Assembly: GCF_036588685.1 (NCBI RefSeq)
Contig: NC_086377.1
Location: 66,149,233-66,213,232 of the forward strand
Source: Mytilus trossulus
Lineage: Eukaryota; Mollusca; Bivalvia; Mytilida; Mytilidae
Length of the DNA stretch: 64,000 nt
Direction: 5' to 3'
Shown: one piece after another, positions 55,801 to 62,330 of the stretch
Numbering within the stretch: the first letter of the stretch is position 1
How the letters are laid out: each line of letters starts with the position of its first letter
Program-made: the position numbers and the translations under genes
The notes under the pieces: generated by a model
Told to the model about the DNA's origin: nothing
What the model saw: the letters and a program-made list of their open reading frames with translations, nothing else
Databases searched by the model: none

Positions 55801-57029
55801 ATAATAAAAATTGTTAATGATATGTATTAACATTCAACGTAATTACTGTACAAACTTTGAGCCAAAGATATTAATAGACTTCCCAGTGTAATAGACCTCC
55901 CTTTGTGTTGGGGTGACAATTATCTATGTAAAGGTTGATGTTTGTGACACACCACCTCATTCAATACAAACAGGGGTGAACACGACTCCACTATACCCTC
56001 ACAGCTCACTGGAGGTGATCTTTATAACAGAATAATCCACCAGTACATACAATCATACCTATCCTGCTAAATGATATATTATGTATATTTATAACATGTG
56101 AATTAGATGATCACCATTTAACAATTTCAATGATATTTTGTCCAATTATAGCCTGTAAATTTGGCGATCCCCATCCATCACTTTCCTGTGGAATGGTTGT
56201 CGGCTCAAACAAGTGTCCAGCTGGATACAGTTGTCTAGGAGGACCAGCTGATGAATATTTTGCATGCTGTCCTGATGGTAATTATATTGGTTTTAACTTT
56301 AAATTTTAACGCGAGCGGGTTATGTTATATGTCTACAATCTCTGTCATTACATTTTATCAAATACCGTAAAGCATGTTATTACGCGGGTGTAAAATTTCT
56401 CGATTTTTATTGAAAAAGGTATACGAAATATTTTGGCGGTTATTACTTTGGCGGATTCAAAATATTTATCAATACCTTTGCATGCACACTTTTGAATTGT
56501 CGGTATTTATTTTGGTGATTTTGTTCAATCCGCGAAAATAAGTGAAAATAACCCGCTGATTTGGCATTTTAACTTCTGTTGTTCGCGCTTCTTGAATGAG
56601 TCTTTTGTAGACGGAACGCGCGTCTGATTACAAAATCACAATCCTGTTATTTTAGATGATTTTTATCTCCTCATATCAATTATTTTGAGCTATCGAGTAC
56701 ACCTATGATTATCATATAGTCATGTGCTTAACAATGACAAATTAAAACACGTGTTATATTTTCTGATTTGTACGACACTTTCTGCTAGTTCAAAATGCTT
56801 AAAAAAACGAGTCGGAGTACGGTTAGCACGACAAGACATGTACTTATGACTTTTTCATGTCTTTTACTTTGTAGAAAATAAGCCAACACCAAACAAATGT
56901 CCAAGAGACAGATACCCAAAGTCAAGATGTTATGCCCGACGTAGCTGTAGAAACGATTCATCCTGTCGAGGGAATAAGAAATGTTGTAAACAAGGATGTC
57001 GATATAAATGTGTTAACCCTGTTTACTGA
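25823..57029 (+). CDS. Secreted multi-domain protease inhibitor: 7 WAP, antistasin-like, Kunitz and lustrin-type modules
   Basis: Thirty exons: 25823-25870, 29715-29814, 30331-30380, 31735-31846, 32206-32264, 33464-33557, 33951-34009, 34766-34877, 35145-35203, 37019-37127, 38073-38123, 38799-38888, 39362-39481, 40141-40308, 41652-41816, 43155-43241, 43824-43943, 44794-44871, 45427-45516, 46858-46980, 47819-47956, 49519-49608, 50334-50456, 50884-50964, 51821-51910, 52662-52784, 54334-54420, 55102-55206, 56152-56277, 56875-57029. All have AG/GT borders, phases agree at every join and the sum is 3012 nt (1003 residues, TGA). Residues 1-16 are a signal peptide ([16 protein letters not shown]). 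Order: WAP1-5 (17-284), antistasin-like (285-314), linker (315-354), Kunitz (355-410), WAP6 (411-465), repeated antistasin/lustrin modules (466-952), WAP7 (953-1003). WAP, antistasin and Kunitz domains inhibit serine proteases; lustrin-type repeats occur in nacre proteins. Role in shell matrix, mucus, byssus or immunity is inference. Extra 5' or alternative exons cannot be excluded. Confidence 0.88.
25871..29190 (+). other. Intron 1, mostly unique sequence
   Basis: The largest intron (3.84 kb to 29714). It holds a 30-bp triplet repeat at 27070-27159 and a repeat patch at about 28815-29040 (AACGTCCAGTGGCAAATATT). No other structure was recognised; enhancers could be here but nothing in the sequence marks them. 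Confidence 0.5.
27070..27159. repeat. Three-copy 30-bp tandem repeat
   Basis: Three consecutive units of 30 bp containing ATGAACTCTCGTTTTGAATT, differing by one or two bases. Confidence 0.9.
29190..29375 (+). repeat. R1 interspersed repeat in intron 1
   Basis: From AAAAAGATGTAGTATGATTG to AAGAAAACTAACGGCC, nearly complete. It ends about 15 bp before the first degenerate WAP1 exon copy. Confidence 0.75.
29388..29714 (+). pseudogene. Three dead copies of the 5' end of WAP1 exon
   Basis: Before the working exon (29715) the sequence TTATTATCCACA(A/G)AC + start of exon (AAGCTATCC...CCAGTATTGAACCC) occurs three more times, starting at about 29395, 29514 and 29609 at 95-120 bp spacing. Each copy matches only the first 35 nt or so of the exon, then runs into TGACATATTATTGTTCAAAT. 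None keeps the Cys codons of the rest of the domain. Confidence 0.75.
29715..30380 (+). CDS. WAP domain 1 (exons 2-3)
   Basis: Exons 29715-29814 and 30331-30380, residues 17-66. Eight Cys in WAP order: [28 protein letters not shown]. The intron falls in phase 1 between the fourth Cys and the C-C pair. Entry and exit phases are 0. Confidence 0.85.
29867..30087. mobile_element. MITE with perfect 26-bp TIRs in intron 2
   Basis: Ends contain CCGTATAGCGGGTTATTTTC; 29867-29892 is an exact inverted copy of 30062-30087. Flanking TATA suggests a TA-type target. The interior is rich in GGCGG and TTTTCGCGG words. A decayed relative lies at 56363-56566. Confidence 0.85.
30545..30780 (+). repeat. R2 interspersed repeat in intron 3
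   Basis: Fuller R2 copy, from GAAAGATACCATAAGGACAG to GCAGACCCTGCTCCACATG, containing a GGGGGGGG tract near 30710. Confidence 0.75.
31294..31620. mobile_element. MITE made of AATTCG words
   Basis: Ends AATGCTGAGTTCACACG and, inverted, CGTGTGAACGAGGCATT. The interior is dominated by AATTCGAATTCGATTCGC and its complement, so the element folds on itself throughout. About 325 bp in intron 3. Confidence 0.75.
31735..32264 (+). CDS. WAP domain 2 (exons 4-5)
   Basis: Exons 31735-31846 and 32206-32264, residues 67-123. C-P-A-V, F-C-Q, S-N-C-N, D-G-D-C-K, A-K-C-C-P, I-C-G-S-R-N-C: eight Cys. Split at the same point and phase as WAP1. Confidence 0.85.
32330..32600 (+). repeat. R4 interspersed repeat
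   Basis: Has GTATGTCCGTCCGTCTGTCC and, at the end, GGGGCATCCGTGTACTATGG. The second copy is at 41010-41245 (GATCCGTGTACACGGGACAC). Confidence 0.65.
32660..33045. mobile_element. TIR element (GGATGTTTGCTCCTCT ends)
   Basis: GGATGTTTGCTCCTCT at 32660-32675 is inverted at 33030-33045 with two mismatches. 386 bp in intron 5, non-coding. Confidence 0.6.
33240..33420. repeat. R5 interspersed repeat fragments
   Basis: Family R5 is recognised by TTTTGCCATTTGATTAGGGA then CTTTCCGTTTTG and TTCCTCGGAG. Other copies: 31985-32060, 35020-35075, 36200-36400, 46420-46620, 47190-47415, 53200-53420, all in introns of this gene. Confidence 0.6.
33464..34009 (+). CDS. WAP domain 3 (exons 6-7)
   Basis: Exons 33464-33557 and 33951-34009, residues 124-174. 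C-P-A-I, P-Q-C-F, Q-Q-C-S, K-E-C-Q, K-I-C-C-G, I-C-G-T-A-C-V: eight Cys. Phases 0, 1 and 0 as in WAP1. The donor after exon 6 is GTTTAT, weaker than the others. Confidence 0.85.
34318..34450 (+). repeat. Interspersed repeat with CGAAACGCGCGTCTGGCGTA
   Basis: GATATGAGCGTCATTGATAT then ACGAAACGCGCGTCTGGCGT and ATAATCCTGGTACCTTTGA. Related fragments at 36838-36870 and 56590-56660. Confidence 0.6.
34766..35203 (+). CDS. WAP domain 4 (exons 8-9)
   Basis: Exons 34766-34877 and 35145-35203, residues 175-231. C-P-A-V-P, E-I-C-T, S-N-C-K, T-D-C-K, Q-K-C-C-R, P-C-G-N-F-A-C: eight Cys. Exon lengths (112 and 59) are identical to those of WAP2, supporting duplication of the exon pair. Confidence 0.85.
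35204..37018 (+). other. Intron 9, largely unique
   Basis: 1.8 kb, A/T-rich. Holds an R5 copy (36200-36400) and nothing else I recognise. Frames at 35724-35969 and 36334-36546 have no domain. Confidence 0.4.
37019..38123 (+). CDS. WAP domain 5 (exons 10-11), with two extra Cys
   Basis: Exons 37019-37127 and 38073-38123, residues 232-284. Ten Cys: C-P-V-C-L, D-C-P-V-C-V, L-C-N, E-C-K, K-C-C-Y, S-C-G-T-S-C. The extra pair may form an additional disulphide. Entry is phase 0 but exit is phase 1, so this module is the switch point between the two exon-phase classes of the gene. Confidence 0.82.
37185..37570 (+). pseudogene. Partial tandem copies of WAP5 exon 3' end
   Basis: After exon 10, the text CATTACCAGCAGC...GATACAGAGTGTAAACCAGG plus donor and proximal intron recurs at 37218-37276, 37363-37420 and 37535-37563. 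The first copy keeps the donor GTATGT, the second has lost it, the third is a remnant. Each is followed by CCACGTGGGGACCGTGTATA-type sequence. Confidence 0.8.
37575..37745 (-). repeat. R2 interspersed repeat (minus) in intron 10
   Basis: Reverse complement contains GGGACGAAAGATACCAGAG and CTGACAACGCCATTGC. Confidence 0.6.
38799..38888 (+). CDS. Antistasin-like module 1 (exon 12)
   Basis: Thirty residues (285-314), phase 1-1. [27 protein letters not shown]: the C..C.C spacing after D-x-x-G is that of antistasin-like inhibitor repeats. Confidence 0.8.
39362..39481 (+). CDS. Linker exon 13, four Cys, family unknown
   Basis: Forty residues (315-354), phase 1-1, with Pro-rich start ([12 protein letters not shown]) and Cys at four positions. 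Not assignable to WAP, antistasin, Kunitz or lustrin modules. A damaged partial copy lies in the next intron. Confidence 0.7.
39560..39610 (+). pseudogene. Internally deleted copy of exon 13
   Basis: TATTCGAACCTCTTCCACCA joins directly to TCTCCTACAGTCATTCCATG; in the real exon these blocks are about 70 nt apart. Preceded by CCACGTGAAGACCGTGTATA, the same motif that follows the WAP5 exon copies at 37185-37500. Confidence 0.7.
40141..40308 (+). CDS. Kunitz/BPTI domain (exon 14)
   Basis: 56 residues (355-410), one exon, phase 1-1. Six Cys in BPTI spacing: [31 protein letters not shown]. The residue after the second Cys (P1) is Lys followed by Ala, as in BPTI itself, so trypsin-like proteases are the predicted targets. 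The conserved R-Y-Y-F and F-I-Y-G-G-C core is intact. Confidence 0.93.
40435..40690 (+). repeat. R3 interspersed repeat in intron 14
   Basis: GCAACCCCGCTGCATTTTTG to GACACATTCCCCTTTCC; followed closely by an R1 copy (40790-40950) and an R4 copy (41010-41245). Confidence 0.75.
41652..41816 (+). CDS. WAP domain 6 (single exon 15)
   Basis: 55 residues (411-465), phase 1-1. [33 protein letters not shown]: eight Cys in one uninterrupted exon, unlike WAP1-5. An acceptor with a long T tract precedes it. Confidence 0.88.
42359..42639. mobile_element. MITE copy A (TTAAGGTGGTACC ends), intron 15
   Basis: TTAAGGTGGTACC at 42359 and its inverse GGTACCACCTTAA ending 42639. 281 bp. Very similar along its whole length to the copy at 48943-49224. 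Confidence 0.85.
42795..42965 (+). repeat. R2 interspersed repeat in intron 15
   Basis: GGGATGAAAGATACCAGAGG to CGAACCCAACCAAAAAACC. Confidence 0.65.
43155..44871 (+). CDS. Module block 1: antistasin-like, lustrin-type, short antistasin-like
   Basis: Exons 43155-43241 (466-494; [19 protein letters not shown] then PICKCKT), 43824-43943 (495-534; [24 protein letters not shown]) and 44794-44871 (535-560; [20 protein letters not shown] then CQTCTC). The middle module has the C-x(n)-P-L-x-x-x-C...CP..Y.C...CC pattern of the lustrin cysteine-rich repeat. All are phase 1-1. Confidence 0.82.
44165..44435 (-). repeat. R3 interspersed repeat (minus) in intron 17
   Basis: Carries GCGAGAAACTCCCACATCCG and GGCGTCCTTCAGCTGGCCAC, the inverse of the R3 core. 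Confidence 0.75.
45427..47956 (+). CDS. Module block 2: antistasin-like, lustrin-type, longer lustrin-type
   Basis: Exons 45427-45516 (561-590; [20 protein letters not shown]), 46858-46980 (591-631; [20 protein letters not shown], then G-V-C-C-P-Y-H) and 47819-47956 (632-677; [20 protein letters not shown], then C-P-K-D-Y-F-C and A-V-C-C-K-K). The third position, a short antistasin module in the other blocks, is here a 46-residue lustrin-type module. Confidence 0.8.
46686..46800. repeat. Hairpin with polypyrimidine interior
   Basis: CTGAGGGGGAGGACAGGGGC (46691-46710) pairs with the inverse around 46776-46797. Between them lies a C/T-only-like tract (CCCTTCTCCCTTCTCCCATC...). It ends about 55 bp before the acceptor of exon 20, so it could overlap the branch point region. 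Confidence 0.75.
47966..48205 (-). repeat. R1 repeat starting next to the exon 21 donor
   Basis: Begins about 10 bp after the GTAATT donor (TTATACCACTGTCCCTGGTT) and runs to the head at about 48200. Confidence 0.7.
48205..48942 (+). other. Part of intron 21 with no recognised element
   Basis: A/T-rich unique-looking sequence, no frames worth noting. Confidence 0.35.
48943..49224. mobile_element. MITE copy B (TTAAGGTGGTACC ends), intron 21
   Basis: TTAAGGTGGTACCCAACACT at the left end and, inverted, AGTGTTAGGAACCACCTTAA at the right. 282 bp, same family and nearly same length as 42359-42639; the right TIR has one substitution. Confidence 0.85.
49381..49453. repeat. Perfect 23-bp stem hairpin in intron 21
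   Basis: 49381-49403 (begins AATTGATAAGAAGTAGTGGA) is an exact inverted copy of 49431-49453, with a 27-nt loop. Its end is 65 nt before the exon 22 acceptor. As RNA it would form a compact pre-miRNA-sized hairpin. Confidence 0.85.
49519..50964 (+). CDS. Module block 3: antistasin-like, lustrin-type, short antistasin-like
   Basis: Exons 49519-49608 (678-707; [20 protein letters not shown]), 50334-50456 (708-748; [20 protein letters not shown], ending G-G-V-C-C-P-Y) and 50884-50964 (749-775; [20 protein letters not shown], then C-Q-T-C-R-C). Its first exon is nearly identical to that of block 2, indicating recent duplication. Confidence 0.82.
50008..50333 (+). pseudogene. Two dead copies of lustrin-type exon 23
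   Basis: A unit of about 135 bp (intron piece with CTCGCCTCTCTTTCAC, acceptor, first 85 nt of exon) is repeated upstream of the working exon: copies at about 50061-50147 and 50200-50287. Both keep an AG acceptor and the CCATTAGGATCAAT / CGATATCAATG body but lack the C-C motif and the donor. The nearer copy stays open and in frame with the real exon. Confidence 0.8.
51640..51790. repeat. Interspersed repeat fragment before exon 25
   Basis: CATACAAAATGCACTTCGAT then AAAAGGAGCATTCAATCCC; the same repeat is present at 58780-58850 (CAAAATGTACTTCGATCAAC, AAAAGAAGCATTCAATTC). Confidence 0.6.
51821..54420 (+). CDS. Module block 4: antistasin-like, lustrin-type, short antistasin-like
   Basis: Exons 51821-51910 (776-805; [20 protein letters not shown]), 52662-52784 (806-846; [20 protein letters not shown], ending G-V-C-C-P-Y) and 54334-54420 (847-875; [20 protein letters not shown], then C-Q-T-C-Q-C). 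Phase 1-1 throughout. Confidence 0.82.
53945..54135 (+). repeat. R2 interspersed repeat in intron 26
   Basis: GAGGGACGAAAGATACCGAA to AGATCCTGCTCCACATGTGG. Confidence 0.75.
54470..54620. repeat. Short repeat ending GGATTCACCACTG
   Basis: Starts shortly after the exon 27 donor and ends ATATCTGGATTCACCACTGC; same family as 4290-4436 and 6405-6650. Confidence 0.5.
55102..55206 (+). CDS. Short six-Cys module (exon 28)
   Basis: 35 residues (876-910): [20 protein letters not shown], then [15 protein letters not shown]. The C-P..Y-C....C-C ending suggests a shortened lustrin-type module. The exon ends with one base C, so the next codon is Pro. Confidence 0.75.
56152..56277 (+). CDS. Lustrin-type module (exon 29)
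   Basis: 42 residues (911-952): [20 protein letters not shown], then C-P-A-G-Y-S-C and F-A-C-C-P-D. Matches the longer lustrin-type module at 47819-47956 better than the four standard ones. Confidence 0.8.
56363..56566. mobile_element. Decayed relative of the 29867 MITE
   Basis: TACCGTAAAGCATGTTATTA at the left, CCGCGAAAATAAGTGAAAAT and TAACCCGCTGATTTGGCA at the right. Interior words (GGTATACGAAATATTTTGGC, ATACCTTTGCATGCACAC) match the intact element; TIRs are worn. Confidence 0.75.
56875..57029 (+). CDS. WAP domain 7 and stop (exon 30)
   Basis: Residues 953-1003. [34 protein letters not shown] then TGA at 57027-57029. Eight Cys in one exon and strongly basic. Resembles WAP6 in lacking the internal intron. 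Confidence 0.88.
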
Positions 57030-57087
57030 TCAGTTCTTCAGAACTAAACACTATATAAATGTGCTGTTAATTTATAAACGTTAGTTA

Positions 57088-57093
57088 AATAAA
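57088..57093 (+). promoter_or_regulatory. Poly(A) signal of the inhibitor gene
   Basis: AATAAA 59 nt after the stop codon, giving a 3' UTR of roughly 80 nt. Confidence 0.7.
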
Positions 57094-57109
57094 GTTAATT
57101 TAAACTTCT

Positions 57110-57998
57110 TATCCGTTAGCTCTCTTATTAGTTTTTGCAAATTCAATAGGGAGAAATATATACAGACTCCTGATTTTGGACACGCACATACAAAATGCAT
57201 ATGTGGCGGTATAAAACCATTTATGTGAGCACTCAAAAATCCCCTTACCTAGGACATTGGTGTATTAACGCCAAAAAAAAAACACCTTATAAAAATTAAG
57301 TTAAAAAGTTGTTAACTCTCAGACCGATAGTCCACCTCAACCAAATTAGACCAATCTTATACACAAGATTGAATTTTGAACCGTCACTTTCAACATTCGC
57401 GAGTTATATTCCTCTTTAAATTGAAAAAATGCTGAATTTGTAGAATATTTGCAAGCGTGGAAATGGACTTATTATTTTTTCTTTTTTTCTGTTTTGATGT
57501 TGTACACATCCGGGCCATTCAGAACAACTTGCTGAATATGATATGTTTTAATATTACATTGACATGACTTCAACATTATCATTTATGATCGTTAAAGTCA
57601 TGTATATAGAACACACGAAAGTTCGTCTTGATAGAACGTTCAATTAAATATGTTAAGGAGTCCAATTTCCAACGATGCAATATAATTTTTTTTATGTTTA
57701 GTCGCAGCTCTAATTTGCAATGCTTGTGTTCCAAATGATTTATAATTTTATTAAAACGCGTTTCTTTCACAATTTTGAGCATTTTTTTTCAACATGCCGA
57801 ATACTAGAAGAACCCAAAATATTACCTTTTAAATGAAAAGTAATACATTACAGTTCGCTCAATGTACAATCATAATAACAGGATACTTTATTCGTATAAG
57901 TTCCAGTAATGCAAAACGTTTCTGTATAGTACCTTTAACTGAATTGGAAATTGTTTGTTATTTGGTAATCTCTCGAGTTGCGCTCCTCCAACTGCAAA
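57110..57998. other. Intergenic, nothing recognised
   Basis: A/T-rich; a minus-strand frame at 57579-57782 has no domain. Confidence 0.4.
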
Positions 57999-58105
57999 TA
58001 TAACTAGTTACTGAAAAGATAACTAGTTACTGAAAAGATATCTAGTTACTGAAAATATAACTAGTTACTGAAAAGATAACTAGTTACTGAAAATATAACT
58101 AGTAG
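57999..58105. repeat. 19-bp tandem repeat (ATAACTAGTTACTGAAAAG)
   Basis: Five to six near-identical units; each contains the palindrome AACTAGTT. Confidence 0.9.
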
Positions 58106-58499
58106 AGCAGTCATCTCATCTTACTCTTGATCAGTTGTAAACGCGTTTCATTTCCGCAAACTATGGATGTTTGTGATACAGTGGCTGACAGTAAACTCGA
58201 AGTGACCTTTCTAGTAAACTATATTTTTAACGCAAAAGACTGATCCATGTTAAAACATATGCAATGATTAGGAGTACAGCAGAATTGATGTGAAGCTGAT
58301 ATTATCCTGTCAAATGCACAATAAAGTCTGAGTGAATTGAGGTGAAATGTTTAGAAAGCTAACAAACGCAACGAATTGTAAGATCTCATCCCTCTTCCTA
58401 TACATCCAGCTGATGTTGAATTAACAAGTTAGATATATGTAGATCAATGTTTCATGTCTGTACTTCTTTTTCGTTAATTTTTGTATCACATATTATTCT

Positions 58500-58870
58500 C
58501 AATAAATTACATTAGATGCATGTTTCATTATAATACGTTATTCTGATTGGCTAACTCGCAATCTCGCGTCATCCCTTAATCAACTGTATTACAAAATGCA
58601 ACTTATCATTCATGATGACACGAAGTCCCAAAATAAAGTGCACAGGTAAATTTAATACAAACTTGATAAAAATCGTGTTTTCATGATCCTAGCAAAAAGA
58701 TGTAATTATAAGTATTGAATGCTTTTTTTGTAACTTCATAGGGTTGTAAAAGCGTTGACCGTGGGCACAGTGTTCGCGCTTTGTACAAAATGTACTTCGA
58801 TCAACTCTTTTTCATCCAAATAAAGTTACAAAAAGAAGCATTCAATTCTGAGTTGAAGTGGTTCATATTG
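58500..58870. repeat. Interspersed repeat upstream of the foldback element
   Basis: ATTCTGATTGGCTAACTCGC and, later, TGTACTTCGATCAACTCTTT; its right part is shared with 51640-51790. Confidence 0.5.
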
Positions 58871-58876
58871 CTCACT

Positions 58877-61127
58877 CCGGTGTTATATGGTATTTTGAAC
58901 CCCATGAAAAATTTATCCCGGGGTCAAAATACCGCTTTGGTAAATTGAACCCCCAATGATAAATTGAACCCCCCCCCCTGTATGGAAAATTGAACCCCTA
59001 TAGTAAATTGCACCCCCCCCCTGTTTTTTTTCCATCCTAGATGATTTATAGAACATTATACATTATACTAAAGCTTATCATAGATTAAAAACTCATTCAT
59101 ACAAGACGGGGAGGTACATTTTCTATTGAATTAAAGGCCGAGAGTAGAGGGTTCAATATACCACAGGGGGGTCAAAATACCATGGCAAAGTAAAAGTTTC
59201 AAAATATCTTTCAAGCAAGTTTTATAAATACAAACTACTTATTGGTTTATTCTAACTACATACAAGAATTAAATTGCCAGGTTTTTTTTAAATTCAAGGT
59301 CTAGAAATAGGTTCAATATACCATGGTAAGGGGTCAAAATACCATTGCAAAGTAAAATTTTCTAAATATCTTTTACTGCAAGTTTAATACATCAGACTTA
59401 TTTTTGGTATATTCTAACTACACAAAAGAGTTTAAATTGCCAGATTTTTATAAATTAAAGGTCTAGAGTAAGGGGTTCAATAAACCACAGGTGGTCAAAA
59501 TACCATGGCAAAGTAAAAGTTTCAAAATATCTTTTCAAGCAAGTTTTATAAATACAAACTACTTATTGGTTTATACTAACTACATAAAAGAATTAAATTG
59601 CCAGATTTTTTTTGAATTAAAGGTCTAGAGAAGGGGGTCAATATACATACCATGGTAGGGGTCAAAATACCATTGCAAAGTAACATTTTCAAAATATCTT
59701 TTCCTGCAAGTTTAATACACACAAACTACTTATTGGTGTATTTTAACTACATAAAAGAGTTAGAATTGCCAGAATTTCTAAACTTAAAGGCCCAGGGTAG
59801 AGGGTTCAATATACCCCAGTGGGGTCAACAATACCATGGCAAAGAAAAATTTCAAAATATCTCTTCCAGTAATTTTAATAGAAACAAACTACTCATTGGT
59901 GTATTCTCACTACATAAAGGAGTTAAAATTGCCAGATTTTTTCAAATTATAGGTCTAGATTAGGGGGCTCAATATACTACAGGGGTTTATAACTCTAATT
60001 ATTAGTTTGTATGTATTGAACCCCCTGCGGTATGTTGAACCCCCTACTATAGACCTTGAATTTCAAAACTGAAGGCCATTCTAACCCCTTTATATAGTAA
60101 TAATACTGTAAGAAGATGTTTGTATGTATTTAACATGATGGAAAAGATATTTTGAAATTTTTGGTATTTTGACCCCCCTGCGATACATTGAACCCCTTAC
60201 TATAGACCTGGAATTTCAAAAATTCAAGCTACATGTATTTTTATTCTTTAACATTGTAATAGAACTCCAATTAGTAGTTTGCATGTCTTTAACATGATGG
60301 GGAAGATATTTAGAAAATTTTACTTTGCCATGGTATTTTGATCCCCCTTCGGAATACTGAACCCCCTACTATAGACATTTAATTTCGAAACTGCTAGCTC
60401 TTTTAACTCCTATATATAGTAATAATACTGTAAGAAGATGTTTGTATGTATTTAACATGATGGAAAAGATATTTTGAAAATTTTACTTTGCCATGGTATT
60501 TTGATCACACTGCGGTATACTGACCCCCTACTATAGACCTTAATTTCAATACTGCAAGCTATTTTAACTCCTATATATAGTAATAATACTTTAAGAAGAT
60601 GTTTGTATGTATTAAACATGATAAGATATTTTTAAAATTTTACTTTGCCATGGTATTTTGACCCTCCTGAGCTATACTCAACCCCTTACTATAGACCTTG
60701 AATTTCAAATATTCTAGCTATTCTAACTCTTTAACATAGTTATAGTACTCCAAATAAGAGTTTGTTTGTATTTAACATGATGGAAAAGATATTTTGAAAA
60801 TTTTGCTCTGCCATGGTATTTTTACCCCCCTGCGGCATATTGAACCCCCTACTATAGATTTTGAGTTTCAAAAATTCAAGCTATTCTTACCCCTTCACAT
60901 AGTTATGACAATGTAATAAGTTGTTTGTATGTCTTTAACATGATGGAAAAGATGTTTTGAAAATTTTACTTCGCCATGGTATTTTGACCCTCCTCCGCTA
61001 TATTGAACCCCCTACTAAAAACCTCAAATTTAATAAAAATGACAGGCAACTATTTGAAAAATTTACCGCATGGTAATTTAACCCCGGGTTCACTTTTTTA
61101 GGAGTTCAAAATAACATATGACACCGG
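58877..61127. mobile_element. 2.25-kb foldback element with inverted tandem arrays
   Basis: The ends match as inverted repeats for about 70 bp: CCGGTGTTATATGGTATTTT at 58877 and, inverted, the sequence ending at 61127. The left arm holds five diverged units of about 165 bp with GGGGTCAAAATACCATGGCA then AAGTAAAA (near 59178, 59339, 59499, 59669, 59833). The right arm holds six units in the opposite orientation with CTTTGCCATGGTATTTTGAC (near 60167, 60326, 60487, 60644, 60808, 60970). The centre is at about 59990-60010. No coding frame. A transcript would form a very long imperfect hairpin. Confidence 0.85.
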
Positions 61128-61159
61128 GGCATTTTATAGCCGACTATATATATTTTTTT

Positions 61160-62330
61160 GTCGAGTCTGCGACTTTTGTCGCAGAAAGCTCGACATAGGG
61201 ATAGTGATCTGGCAGTGGTGGCGGCGGCGTTAGCTAACTTCTTATAAGCTTTATATTTTAGAAGGTGGAAGACCTGGACGCTTCACACTTAGTATATGGA
61301 TGCCTCATGTTTCGAGCTTCTGTCAGTCACATGTCCAATAACCTTGGCCTCTTTTACATGCTGCAGTGATTACATGAAAGAAAAGTAAAGATTTTTTGTG
61401 ATGTTAAATTTTCTCTTATCATAAGTAAAAGGATAACTTTATTTGGTATGTGTATAACTTGCAAGGTCCTCGTGCCCGTCAGACAGAATTCACTTGACCT
61501 CGACCTCATTTCATGGATCAGTGAACAAGGTTGAGTTTTGGTGGTCAAGTCCATATCTCGGATACTATTATTGAGCAATAGGTTTAGTATAGTCGGTGTA
61601 TGGAAGGACTGTAAGGTGTACATATCAATCTGGCAAGTGTCATCTGACCTTGACCCCATGTTCATGGTTCAGTAGTTATAGTAAAGTTTTAGTGTTTTGG
61701 TCTGTTTTTCTTATACTGTATGCGATAGTTCTACTATATTTGGTGTATGGAATGGTTTTAAGGTGTACATGTCTAGCTGGCAGGTATCATCTGACCTTGA
61801 CTTCATTTTCATGGTTCAGTGGTCAAAGTTATTTTTTTCGTTTTGGTCTTTTTTTCTATTACTATATGCAATAGGTCAACTATATTCGGTGTATGTAAAT
61901 ATTTTATGATCTTTATGTCAGTCCCGCAGGTTTGAGTTGACCTTAACCTCATTTTCACGGTGCATTGCTCAGTGTTAAGTTTTTGTGGTTTGGTTTGTTT
62001 TCTTAAACTGAAGGCAATATATCAACTACATTTGTTGTATAGAAGAATTAATTGCTGTTTATGCCTGCCTGGCATGGTTCATTTGACCTTGACCTCATTT
62101 TCATTGTTCATTGCTCAGTGTTTTTTTTTGTGGTTTTGTTTGTTTTTTAAAACTTTAGGCAATAGATCAACTGCATTTGTTATATGGAAGAATTATTTGC
62201 TGTACATGCCTGCCTGGCATGGTTCATTTGACCTTGACCTCATTTTTATGGTTCATTGGTCAATGTTTTATTTTCTTGGTTAATGTTTAGTTTATCTAAC
62301 AGTTGTAACGAAGCCTTATATTTAGGACTA
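61160..62330. repeat. About 145-bp tandem array with GTCGAG-type leader
   Basis: A leader at 61160-61360 (TGTCGAGTCTGCGACTTTTG, then TCGCAGAAAGCTCGACATA, a local inverted pair) is followed by six or so diverged units of about 145 bp, each with TGACCTTGACCTCATTTTCA and CAACTATATTTGGTGTATGG-like text, to about 62290. Frames at 61596-62283 are by-products. Confidence 0.85.

Noticed and set aside
59652-59963. 103-codon frame
   Set aside because: Lies in the foldback element; two diverged copies of the same repeat unit.
61596-62283. Frames of 70-107 codons
   Set aside because: Overlapping frames within the 145-bp tandem array, repetitive and without domains.
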